DNA of 64,000 nucleotides, from assembly GCF_029633865.1 (NCBI RefSeq), contig NC_079212.1:100053433-100117432 (forward strand), written 5' to 3'. The notes under the pieces were generated by a model. That model saw only the letters and a list, made by a program, of their open reading frames with translations, searched no databases and was not told where the DNA came from. The stretch comes from Lampris incognitus. Taxonomy: Eukaryota; Chordata; Actinopteri; Lampriformes; Lampridae. This document shows, piece by piece, positions 11,686-24,139 of the stretch; within the stretch, counting starts at the first letter, position 1, and each line of letters opens with the position of its first letter. A program made the position numbers and the translations under genes.

Positions 11686-12900
11686 GTGGCACCAACCAAA
11701 ATTTAGAACAGGCTGAATGACAGTCTCGCCTTGGTGCATTGCATATCACACCATATTCATAGGATTCGTGCTGCTGGAAGAAGACAGATTTTGAGAACGC
11801 AGGCGGCGACGAGATTTCCATTTTCTTGCTGAGCATTTGCACGCAGCAGTAATGTGAACTCATGACCCTGCATCAGTCAAGTTATCAAATTATACAGACA
11901 CACATCATTACATGAACAGATCAAATGCAGGCGCATGCACACACTCTCTCTCTCACTCTCTCTCACACACACAATAAGATAGGATTAGATTTTAGATAGA
12001 TAGGATGGATGCAGATAAGATCAGTATTTTTGTGCTTTTTTTGTGTCTGTGGGCCTTTCACACCTAGTCCATTTGGAGCATTTACTTCCAACCCTAGCCT
12101 CAAGAATTTCTAGCCTAATGTTTAGTTCATTTAAGCACATGTGAACGCAACAGAAAAATATTCACGAGGCCACCGGGGGAGAAAGTCTTGGTATATTTTC
12201 AAACAATTCTCGAGTGGTTCCTTTCTAGTGAGAATGATTTCTGACCCAATTCACGAAGTCGCTCTATGCGTTGTGGACTCGGCTCCCTGTGAATGGCTAG
12301 GGTATGTCTCCCCAGCATTTATTTTAGTGTGCTTTCTCTTGTGCAGAAGTCTTGAGACAGCACCTCCGTCTGCTAATATGCAACAGCACAACAGTGTTTT
12401 GGAGTTGCTGCCTTGATTCATGTTGAAATTGCTTGTATATAAAACTCTGGTATATACGTAAACTAGAGGATCACAGCAAAGCCAATGATCCGTTGACAAA
12501 ACTGTTAGCAGTGCTCCAGTTTATTAATGCCTTCGGTCTGGCAAACAGGAGAAATCTTCCAACCGAGGCGAACAGACTGCTTGTATTCATCCTCGAAGAC
12601 AGTCAACTTCCACGAAACACTGCAAACTTCTGACCGATGACGTTACAGTTCACTCACAGAGGGTGTTATTTCTAAATCCTGGTTCGCGTAGAAATCCATC
12701 CGTATAAAAACAGAATCCTTGGGTTACCATGATAATGTGACAAATAAGCCCCATGACTCTGAACAAGGCACACACAAACTACAGGTTTGAAAACTGCCTT
12801 TTTGTGTGGTTGCCCCATCCTTTTATCAAAAACCCTGTTTCCTCTGCCCACCATAGCTGCCCCGTGCTGCCCATGTTGGGGGACGTGGAGTATGGGATCG
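11686..12900. other. Unassigned DNA
   Basis: Holds a short CT/CA-rich run near 11941-11972. I see no gene, RNA or known repeat. Confidence 0.45.
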
Positions 12901-12919
12901 GCAGTCCGATAAAATATAC

Positions 12920-13360
12920 TGTAGCGATCGGGGAAGACGGTCGCTCTGACAGTCGATGGCTCTGCGCTGGGGAAGTGCGGGGGCTCATGGGACTGTTAAT
13001 GTTTGGGTTGAGATTGTTATAATTTGTGTGTTCCAATATTAGGTTCATGTTGGGATGTATTGTTTCTTTGGGGGTTAACTTGGACTGGGTAGATGGCAAT
13101 GTTACTAACTGACTCACTGTAGGACCGTGATCAAGATTAGTGTGTTCAATAACCACCTTGTTGGGGGAAGCTAGTGTTCGGCAACCATGGGTAGGGGCAG
13201 AATAAAGGATCACTACCGGAATCGTGCGGTGTATGGGACACAGAAGCTGCCATTCTAAATGCATCTTTGCCTCTTGCCTCTCCTTTCCCCTCAGTTCGTT
13301 TCTGACAGGGTGTTAAAATTGAACAGCGCTGTCGGGGTCGTGCGGTGTATGGGACGCAAT
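12920..13360 (+). mobile_element. Possible LTR fragment
   Basis: The tract begins TGTAGCGATCGGGGAAGACG. It contains AATAAAG at 13201, and shortly downstream TCGTGCGGTGTATGGGAC (13222-13239), repeated exactly at 13338-13355. A polyadenylation-like signal followed by a short GC-rich segment resembles the R-U5 part of an LTR, but no CA end with a matching duplication is found. Weak call. Confidence 0.25.
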
Positions 13361-14930
13361 AGTTGCAAATAAGAGATCTCTATCTCGCCATTCTTCCACA
13401 CCGGCTTGCCACAATACTTAGAGCACTCGCACTTTCACTTCAGCTGTATTCAGCTCTCTCTTTGGCTTGAAATTGATAACCTGCAGACTATCACATTGTA
13501 CTTGGGAGATCAGCCGTGTTATACTGCACCGCTCCCTCCAACAGTGAATGACGCTCCACTAAAAACGACAGAGAGCGGCTTAGATGCAATGCATCATAAT
13601 TCAAAATAAGTTGATGGACACGGCTAAGCCTGAATGGTAAAGTTGTGCTGTTAGGGTTCCTTAAATACAGATTAACACTACACCTAGTCGTGGTAATTTG
13701 CGAAGACCGATGGTTACAGAGTTCATCTTGAACGTTTTTCAGGCGTAATAACTAATTAGAGGAAGTGGGTATTGCAGAAATCAAGCATAGGACGAGTCAG
13801 CCAGAGCAGTGAAATCTGGTTTGCAGATACATATCAATCACAAATGCTCACATGAAACACATAAGAGGTATGAAAACTTTTAAAGTAGAGCGTGTGATTT
13901 GAGTAATTTGGCCAGATTTGTCAATGAAGTAAACCCAACCATTGGCTAGTAAGGTAGTGGACTTTAAGGGCAACTTTAAGCAACAGTGAATCTATTCTAC
14001 TAATGTAGTTGGCTATTTAAAGTCTCATTTCCAGCCAGTTTGGGAAATAAACATCCCTTTTTGTTGTGTTCCTTTTCAAATATTTGTCATTTTGGTACCT
14101 CTGAGTTTTGGGATGCACCAGCTGTTGTTGCCAGAGGACAAAATGCACATCTCCTTTCTCTGCCGGTAAGAGCTCGAGAGTGAAAGCCATTTCAACTGGT
14201 AAATGGACGAATACACAACAGAAGCATCAGAGAGGGACAAATAATGAAACTGTCCCATTGGAAAAAACGCTCACAAAAGCTGAAGAGGCTGGACAGCAAA
14301 CAGAACAAGCTAAATGGCTGCATCAAAAGAGCTGGAGAGCTGCAAAATAGTGGAATATGTCTGCCATGAAATGCATAACAGACATCAAACAGAGAAGATA
14401 ATGAAATCTGAGATTAGAAAATTGCTGAGAAGAGCACACACTGATAATCACCACCACACCTTACGAGTGGGTTTGTATGTATTACACTTTGGTTTTGTAC
14501 ATTTTTACACTGCGGCTTGAATGACTTGAATGCAAGTCATGTTTTAATTCACCACATACAATCCATAAACGATTCCACCCTTAAATGTTTAATTCTTAGT
14601 ATGTTGTAAGCAAATTTCTTTTCTAAGCATAAAATCAAGACACACATTAATGCAGACTCTCACCCAAGTGGTAAAGCAGCATGACCTACTTTTATTATTT
14701 AGCTGAATTTTAAAAGGTTTCGCCAATAAATTATATCCAGTAAGTTACCAAGTGAGTAAACCCCTCATTAATCAATGTAAGATCAAAATGTGATTCATAG
14801 TTGCCCCTTGCAAAAGGAACAAGTTCTGTTGTAGCAATTGAATTGTTCCATCTCCATGTTCAAACACACCTGTTAATAATCCATAAATATATTTTCACTG
14901 CATGTATTCATAATCACAAACAACTATCTC
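13361..14930. other. Unassigned DNA
   Basis: No gene, RNA or repeat family recognised. The open frames present are short, without family features. Confidence 0.45.
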
Positions 14931-14935
14931 ACACA

Positions 14936-14988
<53 letters not shown>
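14931..14988. repeat. (AC)n microsatellite
   Basis: About 28 AC units with one AT interruption. It abuts the SINE-B head fragment. Confidence 0.93.
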
Positions 14989-14989
<1 letters not shown>

Positions 14990-14990
<1 letters not shown>

Positions 14991-15057
14991 GGTTACACAC
15001 ACGGCGATCCCTGTGTTGGTAGGCAACGGAATAGATCGCTACACTACCCGGACGCCC
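14990..15057 (-). mobile_element. SINE-B copy 2, head fragment only
   Basis: Read on the minus strand this is the first ~70 bp of SINE-B: GGGCGTCCGGGTAGTGTAGC, the GTTGCCTACCAACACAGGGA motif, then breakdown into the AC satellite where the B box should continue. The body and tail are absent. Confidence 0.75.
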
Positions 15058-15515
15058 AATAAGTGATGTTTTTGAGTTAATCTTATTGGTGAGGAATACT
15101 GAATACTCACCCTGCTTTTTCTCACATAAAAGGCATTTCGGGTGATCAGATCACATGTGGACAGCTCTCGGTACATCTGTTCACACCTGGCATTAGAATG
15201 TCTCTCCACATTCGTCTCGAGTGGCCACTTGTGATCCGATCTCACTTCCTTGCAAAGACCAAATGTGTTGTTGTTTTTAACCGGCAGGAGACCGCAATGC
15301 ACTTCCCATGCCTAGTCTAATGGAAATGAAAAGAAGAAGTTTGCAAAGACCTTGGCACATGGGCAAAGTCAAAATCTGGGTCTCTTCCTCGGCGTGTCTA
15401 ACCAAATCGCCCAAGGTGTTTGTTCGGCGCAGTCATGATAGATCTCTGTGGGCTTTTCGAAAATTTCAGACGTCGTTGACAAAGCCAGCCTACGCAATTA
15501 GAGAACCGACTGGAG

Positions 15516-17095
<1,580 letters not shown>

Positions 17096-17099
17096 GGCA

Positions 17100-18290
17100 T
17101 TGTCACTAAGAACTGAATGGAATTGAAATATGAATAGCTTGATGTACAGTATGTCAAGCACAAGGAGTTCCCACAGCAGGTTAGGGTTAACGAGAGGAAA
17201 AAATGCTGGAATATCATTTGTTATATCAATTGATTTGGGGGTCTACAATAACTTTTATAAACACAAAAATGCATAATAGTGTGATCATGATCAGACAAAG
17301 TGGGAGAAAAGGGGTATAATACAAAATGTTACAATGGAGAAGTTATTAATCATATGTTGCTGGTTTTGTTGTTTCTATGCTCTCTGCAAATTATCTCGAG
17401 ACAATTTGTATTATTCAAATATTGCATGTTTTACAAAGTATTCTACTAAATGCATGTTCATTTAAAAGCATCTCTGTAAGGATTTGTCTTACTGTACATG
17501 TTTGACAAAAAAAATAAATGCAAATTTACTGCAAAATGTTGACTGAGTCAGGTTAATGTCATTACTGGATAACAAAACCATGCATTCCACTTTCTATTCT
17601 TGGACCAAAGCACTTTGAATACAGGGGAAATTGGACCGCTGTAGAGCTGCTTTTACTGAAGTAATGCTATTCATGTTTATGGCGGGTAGGTTCAACACCA
17701 TTACATAATGCAGGGTGACCACTGCGCCACCTGGCTAAGTCTTTGCTAAGGTGTTGTAAGAAGCAATGAGCCCAAACTGAATGAGGAGGTTTCTGCACAC
17801 TTAGATCTGTGCAGATTTACACTTTATTTAGCGCTTTTGGTCTATCAGATCTTCAGAGCATATGCTCAGCTGTATCTCTGTTGGTGCGACAAACTGAAAG
17901 CTATAAATAGAGTGAAACAGCGTTGTTCCAGGTCCGTGGAAAGATTTTTTTTACACGGTATACACCTTTAACAATTATGCATGTTGTGTCTGCTTTGTTT
18001 AGCGATAGTAGAGTAAGGATTCGATGTGACAAAATCAGATCTAACATAAAACATTTTGATCCTGTTTTGTCATTGCCATCGTCTGATTGTCTCATGGTTA
18101 ATATATTAGCACTCCTGTTAGCTCTGTTTTGTAGTTTTAGGTTGAAACCTTAGGAAAAAAGGTGTTTAAGATCTTTTATTTAAGTTCTGTTAAATATTGT
18201 CCTTTACAAAAGAAATAACAGCTGCAGTGTCCCATATTCATGGGGCTCTTCAAGACAACAATTAAGTTTATAAACACAGCACTATACAAT
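17100..18290. other. Unassigned DNA, probably Harbinger interior
   Basis: AT-rich sequence lacking recognisable genes. It lies between the transposase pseudogene and the inserted SINEs. Confidence 0.4.
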
Positions 18291-18420
18291 CCATCCATCC
18301 ATTATCCAAACTGCTTATCCTGCTCTCAGGGTCACGGGGATGCTGGAGCCTATCCCAGCTGCCATCGGGTGGCAGACGGGGAGACACTCCGGACGGGCCG
18401 CCAGGCCACCACAGGGCCAC
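18291..18420 (-). mobile_element. SINE-A copy 3, 3' end only
   Basis: The minus strand reads the SINE-A tail: GTGGCCTGGCGGCCCGTCC, CTGGGATAGGCTCCAGCATC, GACCCTGAGAGCAGGATAAG, ending GGATGGATGG. The body and tRNA head are missing (5' truncation). Confidence 0.82.
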
Positions 18421-18560
18421 CATACATTTAGCAAAAAATAAAAAAATAATGTGCAATAAATGCCACATGTTTTCCTGTAAAAACAAAGTGGACCAACTGC
18501 TGTGTCTTTGCCCTGTAGAGTGGTTAAGGGGAAATTTGAATTACAAAATATATATATAAT

Positions 18561-18720
18561 GGGCGGCACAGTGGTTAGCGCTGTTGCCTCACAGCACGAA
18601 GGTCCTGGGTTCGAACCCCGGGGTTGTTCAACTTTGGGGGGTCATCTCAGGTTGTCCTCTGTGTGGTGTTTGCATGTTCTCCCCGTGTCTGTGTGGGTTT
18701 TCTCTGTGGGCTCTGGTTTC
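18561..18720 (+). mobile_element. SINE-A copy 4, head and body, 3' truncated
   Basis: Starts GGGCGGCACAGTGGTTAGCG (with a short deletion in the head), B box GGGTTCGAACCC, body GTTTGCATGTTCTCCCCGTG. It stops at GGCTCTGGTTTC, where it switches abruptly to the hammerhead-bearing palindrome. Confidence 0.8.
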
Positions 18721-18800
18721 AAGCCTGTTTCACGCTATAAGCATTCATCAGCTGTCAGCTGATGATTGCTTATGGCATGAAACAGGCTTGTACTGTCTCA
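18721..18800 (+). ncRNA. Degenerate hammerhead-like palindrome (Penelope terminal repeat fragment)
   Basis: Two arms face each other: 18723-18756 and its near-complement 18757-18794, with about 3 mismatches. The plus-strand arm reads CAG|CTGATGA, a weak stem II (TGC/GCA, loop TTATG), GAAA, stem III CA-GGCT-TG, then TA|CTG. The minus-strand arm reads CTGATGA, a better stem II (ATGC/GCGT, loop TTATA), GAAA and CAGGCTT, and then breaks at the SINE junction. These are the same conserved blocks as in the terminal repeats at 51003-52582. The outer part of stem I is not conserved here, so activity is doubtful. Confidence 0.6.
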
Positions 18801-18914
18801 TAAAAAATTTACTTGACTCACTGGATTATTTTGTTCCTTATTTGTTGAGCACTTTCCCTACCATTGAGTGTTTCCTTTAACAAAGTTATATATTTATATA
18901 CATTTCTAATAAAA

Positions 18915-19284
18915 TGGGTGGCACAGTGGCCCAGTGGTTAGAGCTGTCGCCTCACAACAAGAAGGACCTGTGTTCGAACCCCGGGGTTGTCCAACTTTGG
19001 GGGTCATCCTAGGTTGTTGTCTATGTGGAGTTTGCATGTTCTCCTTGGGTCTGTGGTGGGTTTTCTCTGGGTGCTCTGGTTTCCCCCACCTTCAAAAAGA
19101 AACATGCATGTTAGGGTTAATACCTCTGGCTGTGCCCCTGACCAAGGCAATAAGAAAAGAACTGGAGTTGGTCCCCGGGTGCAGCATGAAGGTGGCAGCC
19201 CACTGCTCCTAGCTACACAGATCACATCTAGGATGGGCTAATTTGCACTCACTGAATTTCCCCAAGGGAACTGATAAAGGAAAC
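18915..19284 (+). mobile_element. SINE-A' copy 1: SINE-A head with a different tail
   Basis: Head GGGTGGCACAGTGGCCCAG, A box GTGGTTAGAG and B box TGTTCGAACCCC match SINE-A. After GCTCTGGTTTCCCCCACCTT it diverges to AACATGCATGTTAGGGTTAA, CTGTGCCCCTGACCAAGGCA, GAGTTGGTCCCCGGG and CACTGCTCCTAGCTACACAG, and ends ATTTCCCCAAGGGAACTGAT. The second copy at 49965 shows the same head and tail, so this is a family and not a chance fusion. Confidence 0.82.
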
Positions 19285-19580
19285 TTAATCTTTATTTATA
19301 TAGCACTTTACTAAAACCATGTTGCAAAGTGCTTTAAAAAGAATTAAAACCAGACAAGGCAAAAATAAGAGTTAAGACCAAATAAGCAAGAGTAAAAACA
19401 AAAACGGTATAAATCGATATAAACAAATATCAAACATTTGTAAAAGCTTTCCTAAAAACAAAGGTTTTAAGATGAGATTTAAAAGAAGCTAGAGACTTGG
19501 TTTGTCTTAGTTTGACAGGAAGAGAGTACCATAGTGTGGGGACTCTAACAGCAAAAGCCCGATCACCCTTTGCCAAATTG
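19285..19580 (-). mobile_element. L2/Rex1-type LINE 3' end
   Basis: On the minus strand 19575-19445 encodes KGDRAFAVRVPTLWYSLP and LASFKSHLKTFVFRKAF, the conserved C-terminus of L2/Rex1-type reverse transcriptases. It is followed by a short A-rich untranslated tail containing AAAGTGCTATATAAATAAAG. Only the last ~300 bp remain (5' truncation). Confidence 0.75.
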
Positions 19581-20263
19581 ACTGAATCATCGTCCCAGAC
19601 AGTTTCTTCTTATGGGCATGCTGTGCTCACTACATCTGCAGAAGCACCCTTTCCTTGCTGTTACAGATTACTTAAGAAAAGGTCTCCAGGGTTGTTTCAA
19701 ATTTGGACTTCTTCCGTCTCTTTTGGCCACTGTTTAAAGCAGACAGTCACTTTGCTGATGATGATGATGATGATGAGGAGGACCGGGATGATGACAGTGT
19801 AGCAGCAGCATCTGGTCCAGTAGTATCTACAAACACAAACAGGTAAAAATAAGACATTATAGCCAGCTCTCATTGGGTGGAAAAGGCCAGTGCGGCACAG
19901 AGCTAAGTTTCTCAACCTACTACGCAATGAAATTGATAAAATAGATCTTTAGCCACATGACCAAGGCTGGTGGAAGTTGTTTTCAGTACAGTATGTAAAA
20001 CTCTGCAGCACAATACATAAATCAGGGATGTGATTCTTTCTGTTTAATCAGGACTTCTTGCTTTTCCAACCGTGACCCTCTCACCCTCACCACCTCTACT
20101 ACAGTCTCCACTCCATATGGTTTCCAGCTTTTTGTCTTTTGCTAATCACATGCCTGAGCAATTAAACAAAGACTGAAACAGTTTTGTTGAGTAGATGGTT
20201 TTGGTTTGCCTCTATGATTTGCTGAATCACATCCTGAATACATGGACAACAGCAGACACTCCA

Positions 20264-20282
20264 CATATTATTACCATACAGT

Positions 20283-20315
<33 letters not shown>

Positions 20316-20649
20316 TCGGCTGGTCCGTGAGGGGTCGCCACAGCGGATCATCCATTTCCATTTCTTCCTGTTCTCTGCATCTTCCTCTGTCACACCAGCC
20401 ACCTGCATGTCCTCTCTCACCATGTCCATCAAAGTGGATGTGGTGAGAGAGGTGGAGGTGGTGTCACACCTCCACATATTAGGTTACACAAATAAAATTG
20501 ACTTGACTCCTACCCTTCCTCCTCTCTCGCTGCCTCTGGACATGCCTCCCCCCTCTCCTTCTCATTCTCCCAACAGTAGCATAGTTTCCACTGGTACCCT
20601 GCTGGCCAACAGTACCAGTGGCCATATTACCATATTATTACCATACAGT
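20264..20649 (-). mobile_element. RTE-like LINE tail with inverted 5' part, 19-bp TSD
   Basis: The insert 20283-20630 is flanked by perfect copies of CATATTATTACCATACAGT (20264-20282 and 20631-20649). From the left it begins with CTA repeats, then the reversed LINE tail TTTCGGCTGGTCCGTGAGGG, GTCGCCACAGCGGATCATCC and CACCAGCCACCTGCATGTCC. At about 20432 the sequence switches to the sense orientation (GTGGATGTGGTGAGAGAGG), nearly complementary to the preceding CCTCTCTCACCATGTCCATC. This fits twin priming. The right ~150 bp are not explained as LINE. Confidence 0.65.
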
Positions 20650-21022
20650 ACAGTGGTATAATAGCAGAAACATATTACACATAACCACATACATTAGGTG
20701 ACTGGTATGCATGCCGGTAGTGTGTGAGGAGGGAACTAGAGGCAGGAGTTCAGAGTCCTGATAGCTAAGGAAAAAAAGCTAAAAACAGAATAAATATATA
20801 AGCCGAGACCCAACTTAGGGGCAGTACTGTTGGCATGGCTAGTCAGCCATGGCTCTAAGGGCGGGAGACCAAATTGTCCCTCGGTTAAGATATACGCTAT
20901 CTGTTTGTTCTTTATCCAAAGGGGGTAGTAATGTTGCAATGCATTCAATGGTTCTAACGGTAATATACATATAATCACCATCAGGGTTAGCATTACAATT
21001 AGTGATAAAATGGCAACTCTTC

Positions 21023-21241
21023 ATTTATAGCAGGGGTGGGCAATCTTATCCAGAAAGGGCCAGTGTGGGTGCAGGTTTTTGTTCCAACCAAGCAGGTACA
21101 CACCTGATCCCACTAATCAACCAGTAGAGTCTTTGCTGAAGAACTTGATTAGGAGACACAGGTGTGTAACTGCTTGGTTGGAAAAAAACCTTCACCCACA
21201 CTGGCCCTTTCTGGATAAGATTGCCCACCCCTGATTTATAG
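21023..21241. mobile_element. 203-bp hAT miniature element, perfect 8-bp TSD
   Basis: The insert 21031-21233 begins CAGGGGTGGGCAATCTTATC and ends with its complement. The arms pair over most of their length (TCCAGAAAGGGCCAGTGTGG against CCACACTGGCCCTTTCTGGA; CAAGCAG...CTGCTTG inside). It is flanked by identical ATTTATAG copies (21023-21030, 21234-21241). CAGGGGTGGGCAA termini with 8-bp duplications are typical hAT. It has no coding capacity. Confidence 0.9.
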
Positions 21242-21540
21242 TAAGCTTATGTGGTGCAGGCAGCCTCACTGCTAAAATAAAGGGTTGCTTGAGAATAACC
21301 ATATTCATATAGGACGGGGGTCAGACTGTTGAATGCATTTTAATACAATTCAAGTTCGTTTCTCAAACAAGGTATATACCGTCACTATGGCAGTCATCTC
21401 CTTGGGTTTCAGCAGGCATTTTGTTGCTCAGCGTGGCTGTGGCATCTGCACTGGCATCCATCACTGAGTTGAGTATGTCCTATCAGACTTGAACCTAGTT
21501 TTTTGGCACTTACTTACGTTGTCGCCTGACTAGATCCTTG

Positions 21541-21603
21541 CTTGTGTTGTATTAACTCTCAGATGTATGTCACTTTGGATAAAAGCGTCTGCTAAATGAA
21601 ATT
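21541..21603. repeat. Dispersed-repeat tail motif
   Basis: CACTTTGGATAAAAGCGTCT followed by GCTAAATGAAAT is a tail motif seen very often in fish retroposons. A related, more diverged motif is at 23945-23975 (GTTGCTCTGGATAAGGGTGT). No complete element is evident. Confidence 0.4.
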
Positions 21604-21699
21604 GTCTGAAATGTCACCTTCACCGGGACAAAATGACGGTTGATCTCCTAGCACCCTGTCCAATTCCTCATAAAAGAGACAGCTCCGGACTTGCCGTTC

Positions 21700-22172
21700 G
21701 AGTCCTTGGCTTTTTTTTGAGGGGGGGGGGGATTTTCCACCCTTTTTCTCCCCAATTGTATCTGGCCAATTACCACACTCTTCCAAGCCATCCCGGTTGC
21801 TGCCCAACCAACTCTCCGGACTGGGGAGGGCTGCAGACTACCATATACCTCCTCTAATACATGTGGAGTCACCAGCTACTTCTCTTCACCTGACAGTGAG
21901 GAGTTTCACCAGTGGGACGTAGTGTGTGGGAGGATCACGTTATTCCCCTAGCCCCCCCCGAACAGGCACCCCGACCAACCAGAGGAGATGCTAGTGCAGC
22001 GACCAGGACACATACCCACATCCGGTTTCCCACCCGCAGACACGGGCAATTGTGTCTATAGGGATGCCCGACCAAGCTGGAGGTAACACAGGGATTCGAA
22101 CTGACGAGCCCCGTGTTGGTAGGCAACAGAATAGACCTCCACACCACCCAGACGCCCGAGTCCTTGGCTTTT
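21700..22172 (-). mobile_element. SINE-B copy 3, full length, perfect 15-bp TSD
   Basis: The insert 21715-22157 reads SINE-B on the minus strand, from GGGCGTCTGGGTGGTGTGG, through a B box weakened to AGTTCGAATCC, to CACAATTGGGGAGAAAAAGG. GAGTCCTTGGCTTTT is present on both sides (21700-21714, 22158-22172). The target lies inside the Harbinger Myb-like gene, so the SINE is younger than that element. Confidence 0.93.
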
Positions 22173-22449
22173 CTAAAAGTACCCTTGAGGTGTTTAATTT
22201 TGCATTGGCATTGCTGCCATGACTATAGCCGTTCTCCTCCATCTTCTTGGAAATTTCATCGTAAATTGCCCAGTTGCGATATGAGCCACCTAGTTTGCGC
22301 AGTACTGACTCTTTGGCCCAAATTGCAATCAGACAGTGTGTTTCGTCACTACTCCATCCACAAGAATCAATTTTACCTTTTGTTGTTGTGGCTTCTCTTC
22401 TTCCTCTTCTTCTTCTGTAAAGTTGTTGTGGCTTCTCTCGCTTGTTTCA

Positions 22450-22731
22450 CACTTTTATGATGCAGTTGGCGCGCGAATGAGTACACACTTCTGCCTACGC
22501 AGAGGACATTAATTGACCAGGTGGTCCTTCGATGTGGCCGAGGACACATGCGTTTACACTTCAAATACGATGTGGACAAATGTGTCTTAGGCCACTTCCG
22601 AATGTGGCCTGAGCGATCGGATCTCAATACGCATTTAGGATGCATTGGGTGCATTCACACCTGTACTTGGAGCTGTCCACTTGTGACTGGATCACCCAAG
22701 ATACATTTTAATGTCAGGTGTGAACAGGGCC
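22450..22731 (-). mobile_element. Right terminal region of the Harbinger element
   Basis: Read on the minus strand it starts GGGCCCTGTTCACACCTGAC and includes AAGTGGACAGCTCCAAGTAC and repeated, partly complementary TGTGGCC/GGCCACA motifs (22535-22610). The latter could be subterminal binding sites. It is AT-poor relative to its flanks. Confidence 0.6.
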
Positions 22732-22789
22732 CAGGTGTGTCTGAGCGTGTGCAAATGTCTGCTCACTGTAAGTCATTTACATGCTAAAT

Positions 22790-24139
<1,350 letters not shown>

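Larger units (their letters stand above)
19640..22375 (-). pseudogene. Harbinger Myb/SANT-like gene, split by insertions
   Basis: Piece 1 (about 22375-22173) encodes WSSDETHCLIAIWAKESV then LRKLGGSYRNWAIYDEISKK and MEENGYSHG, the trihelix-like Myb/SANT domain of Harbinger accessory proteins. A SINE-B (21715-22157) cuts the gene. Piece 2 (21714-21600) resumes with KAKDSNGKSGA and, after a frameshift, CLFYEELDRVLGDQPSFCP. Piece 3 (19826-about 19650), after an acceptor-like TTTGTGTTTGTAG, encodes TTGPDAAATL, a run of Ser, and GQKRRKKSKFETTLETFS, matching the Ser-rich, basic C-terminal part of such proteins. A hAT miniature and an RTE insertion sit in the presumed intron. In active relatives this protein brings the transposase to the nucleus and ends; here it is dead. 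Confidence 0.6.

Noticed and set aside
12779..13264. 161-codon minus-strand frame
   Set aside because: Not low complexity, but I recognise no domain and see no initiation or splice context. It overlaps the possible LTR, so it is not called as a gene.
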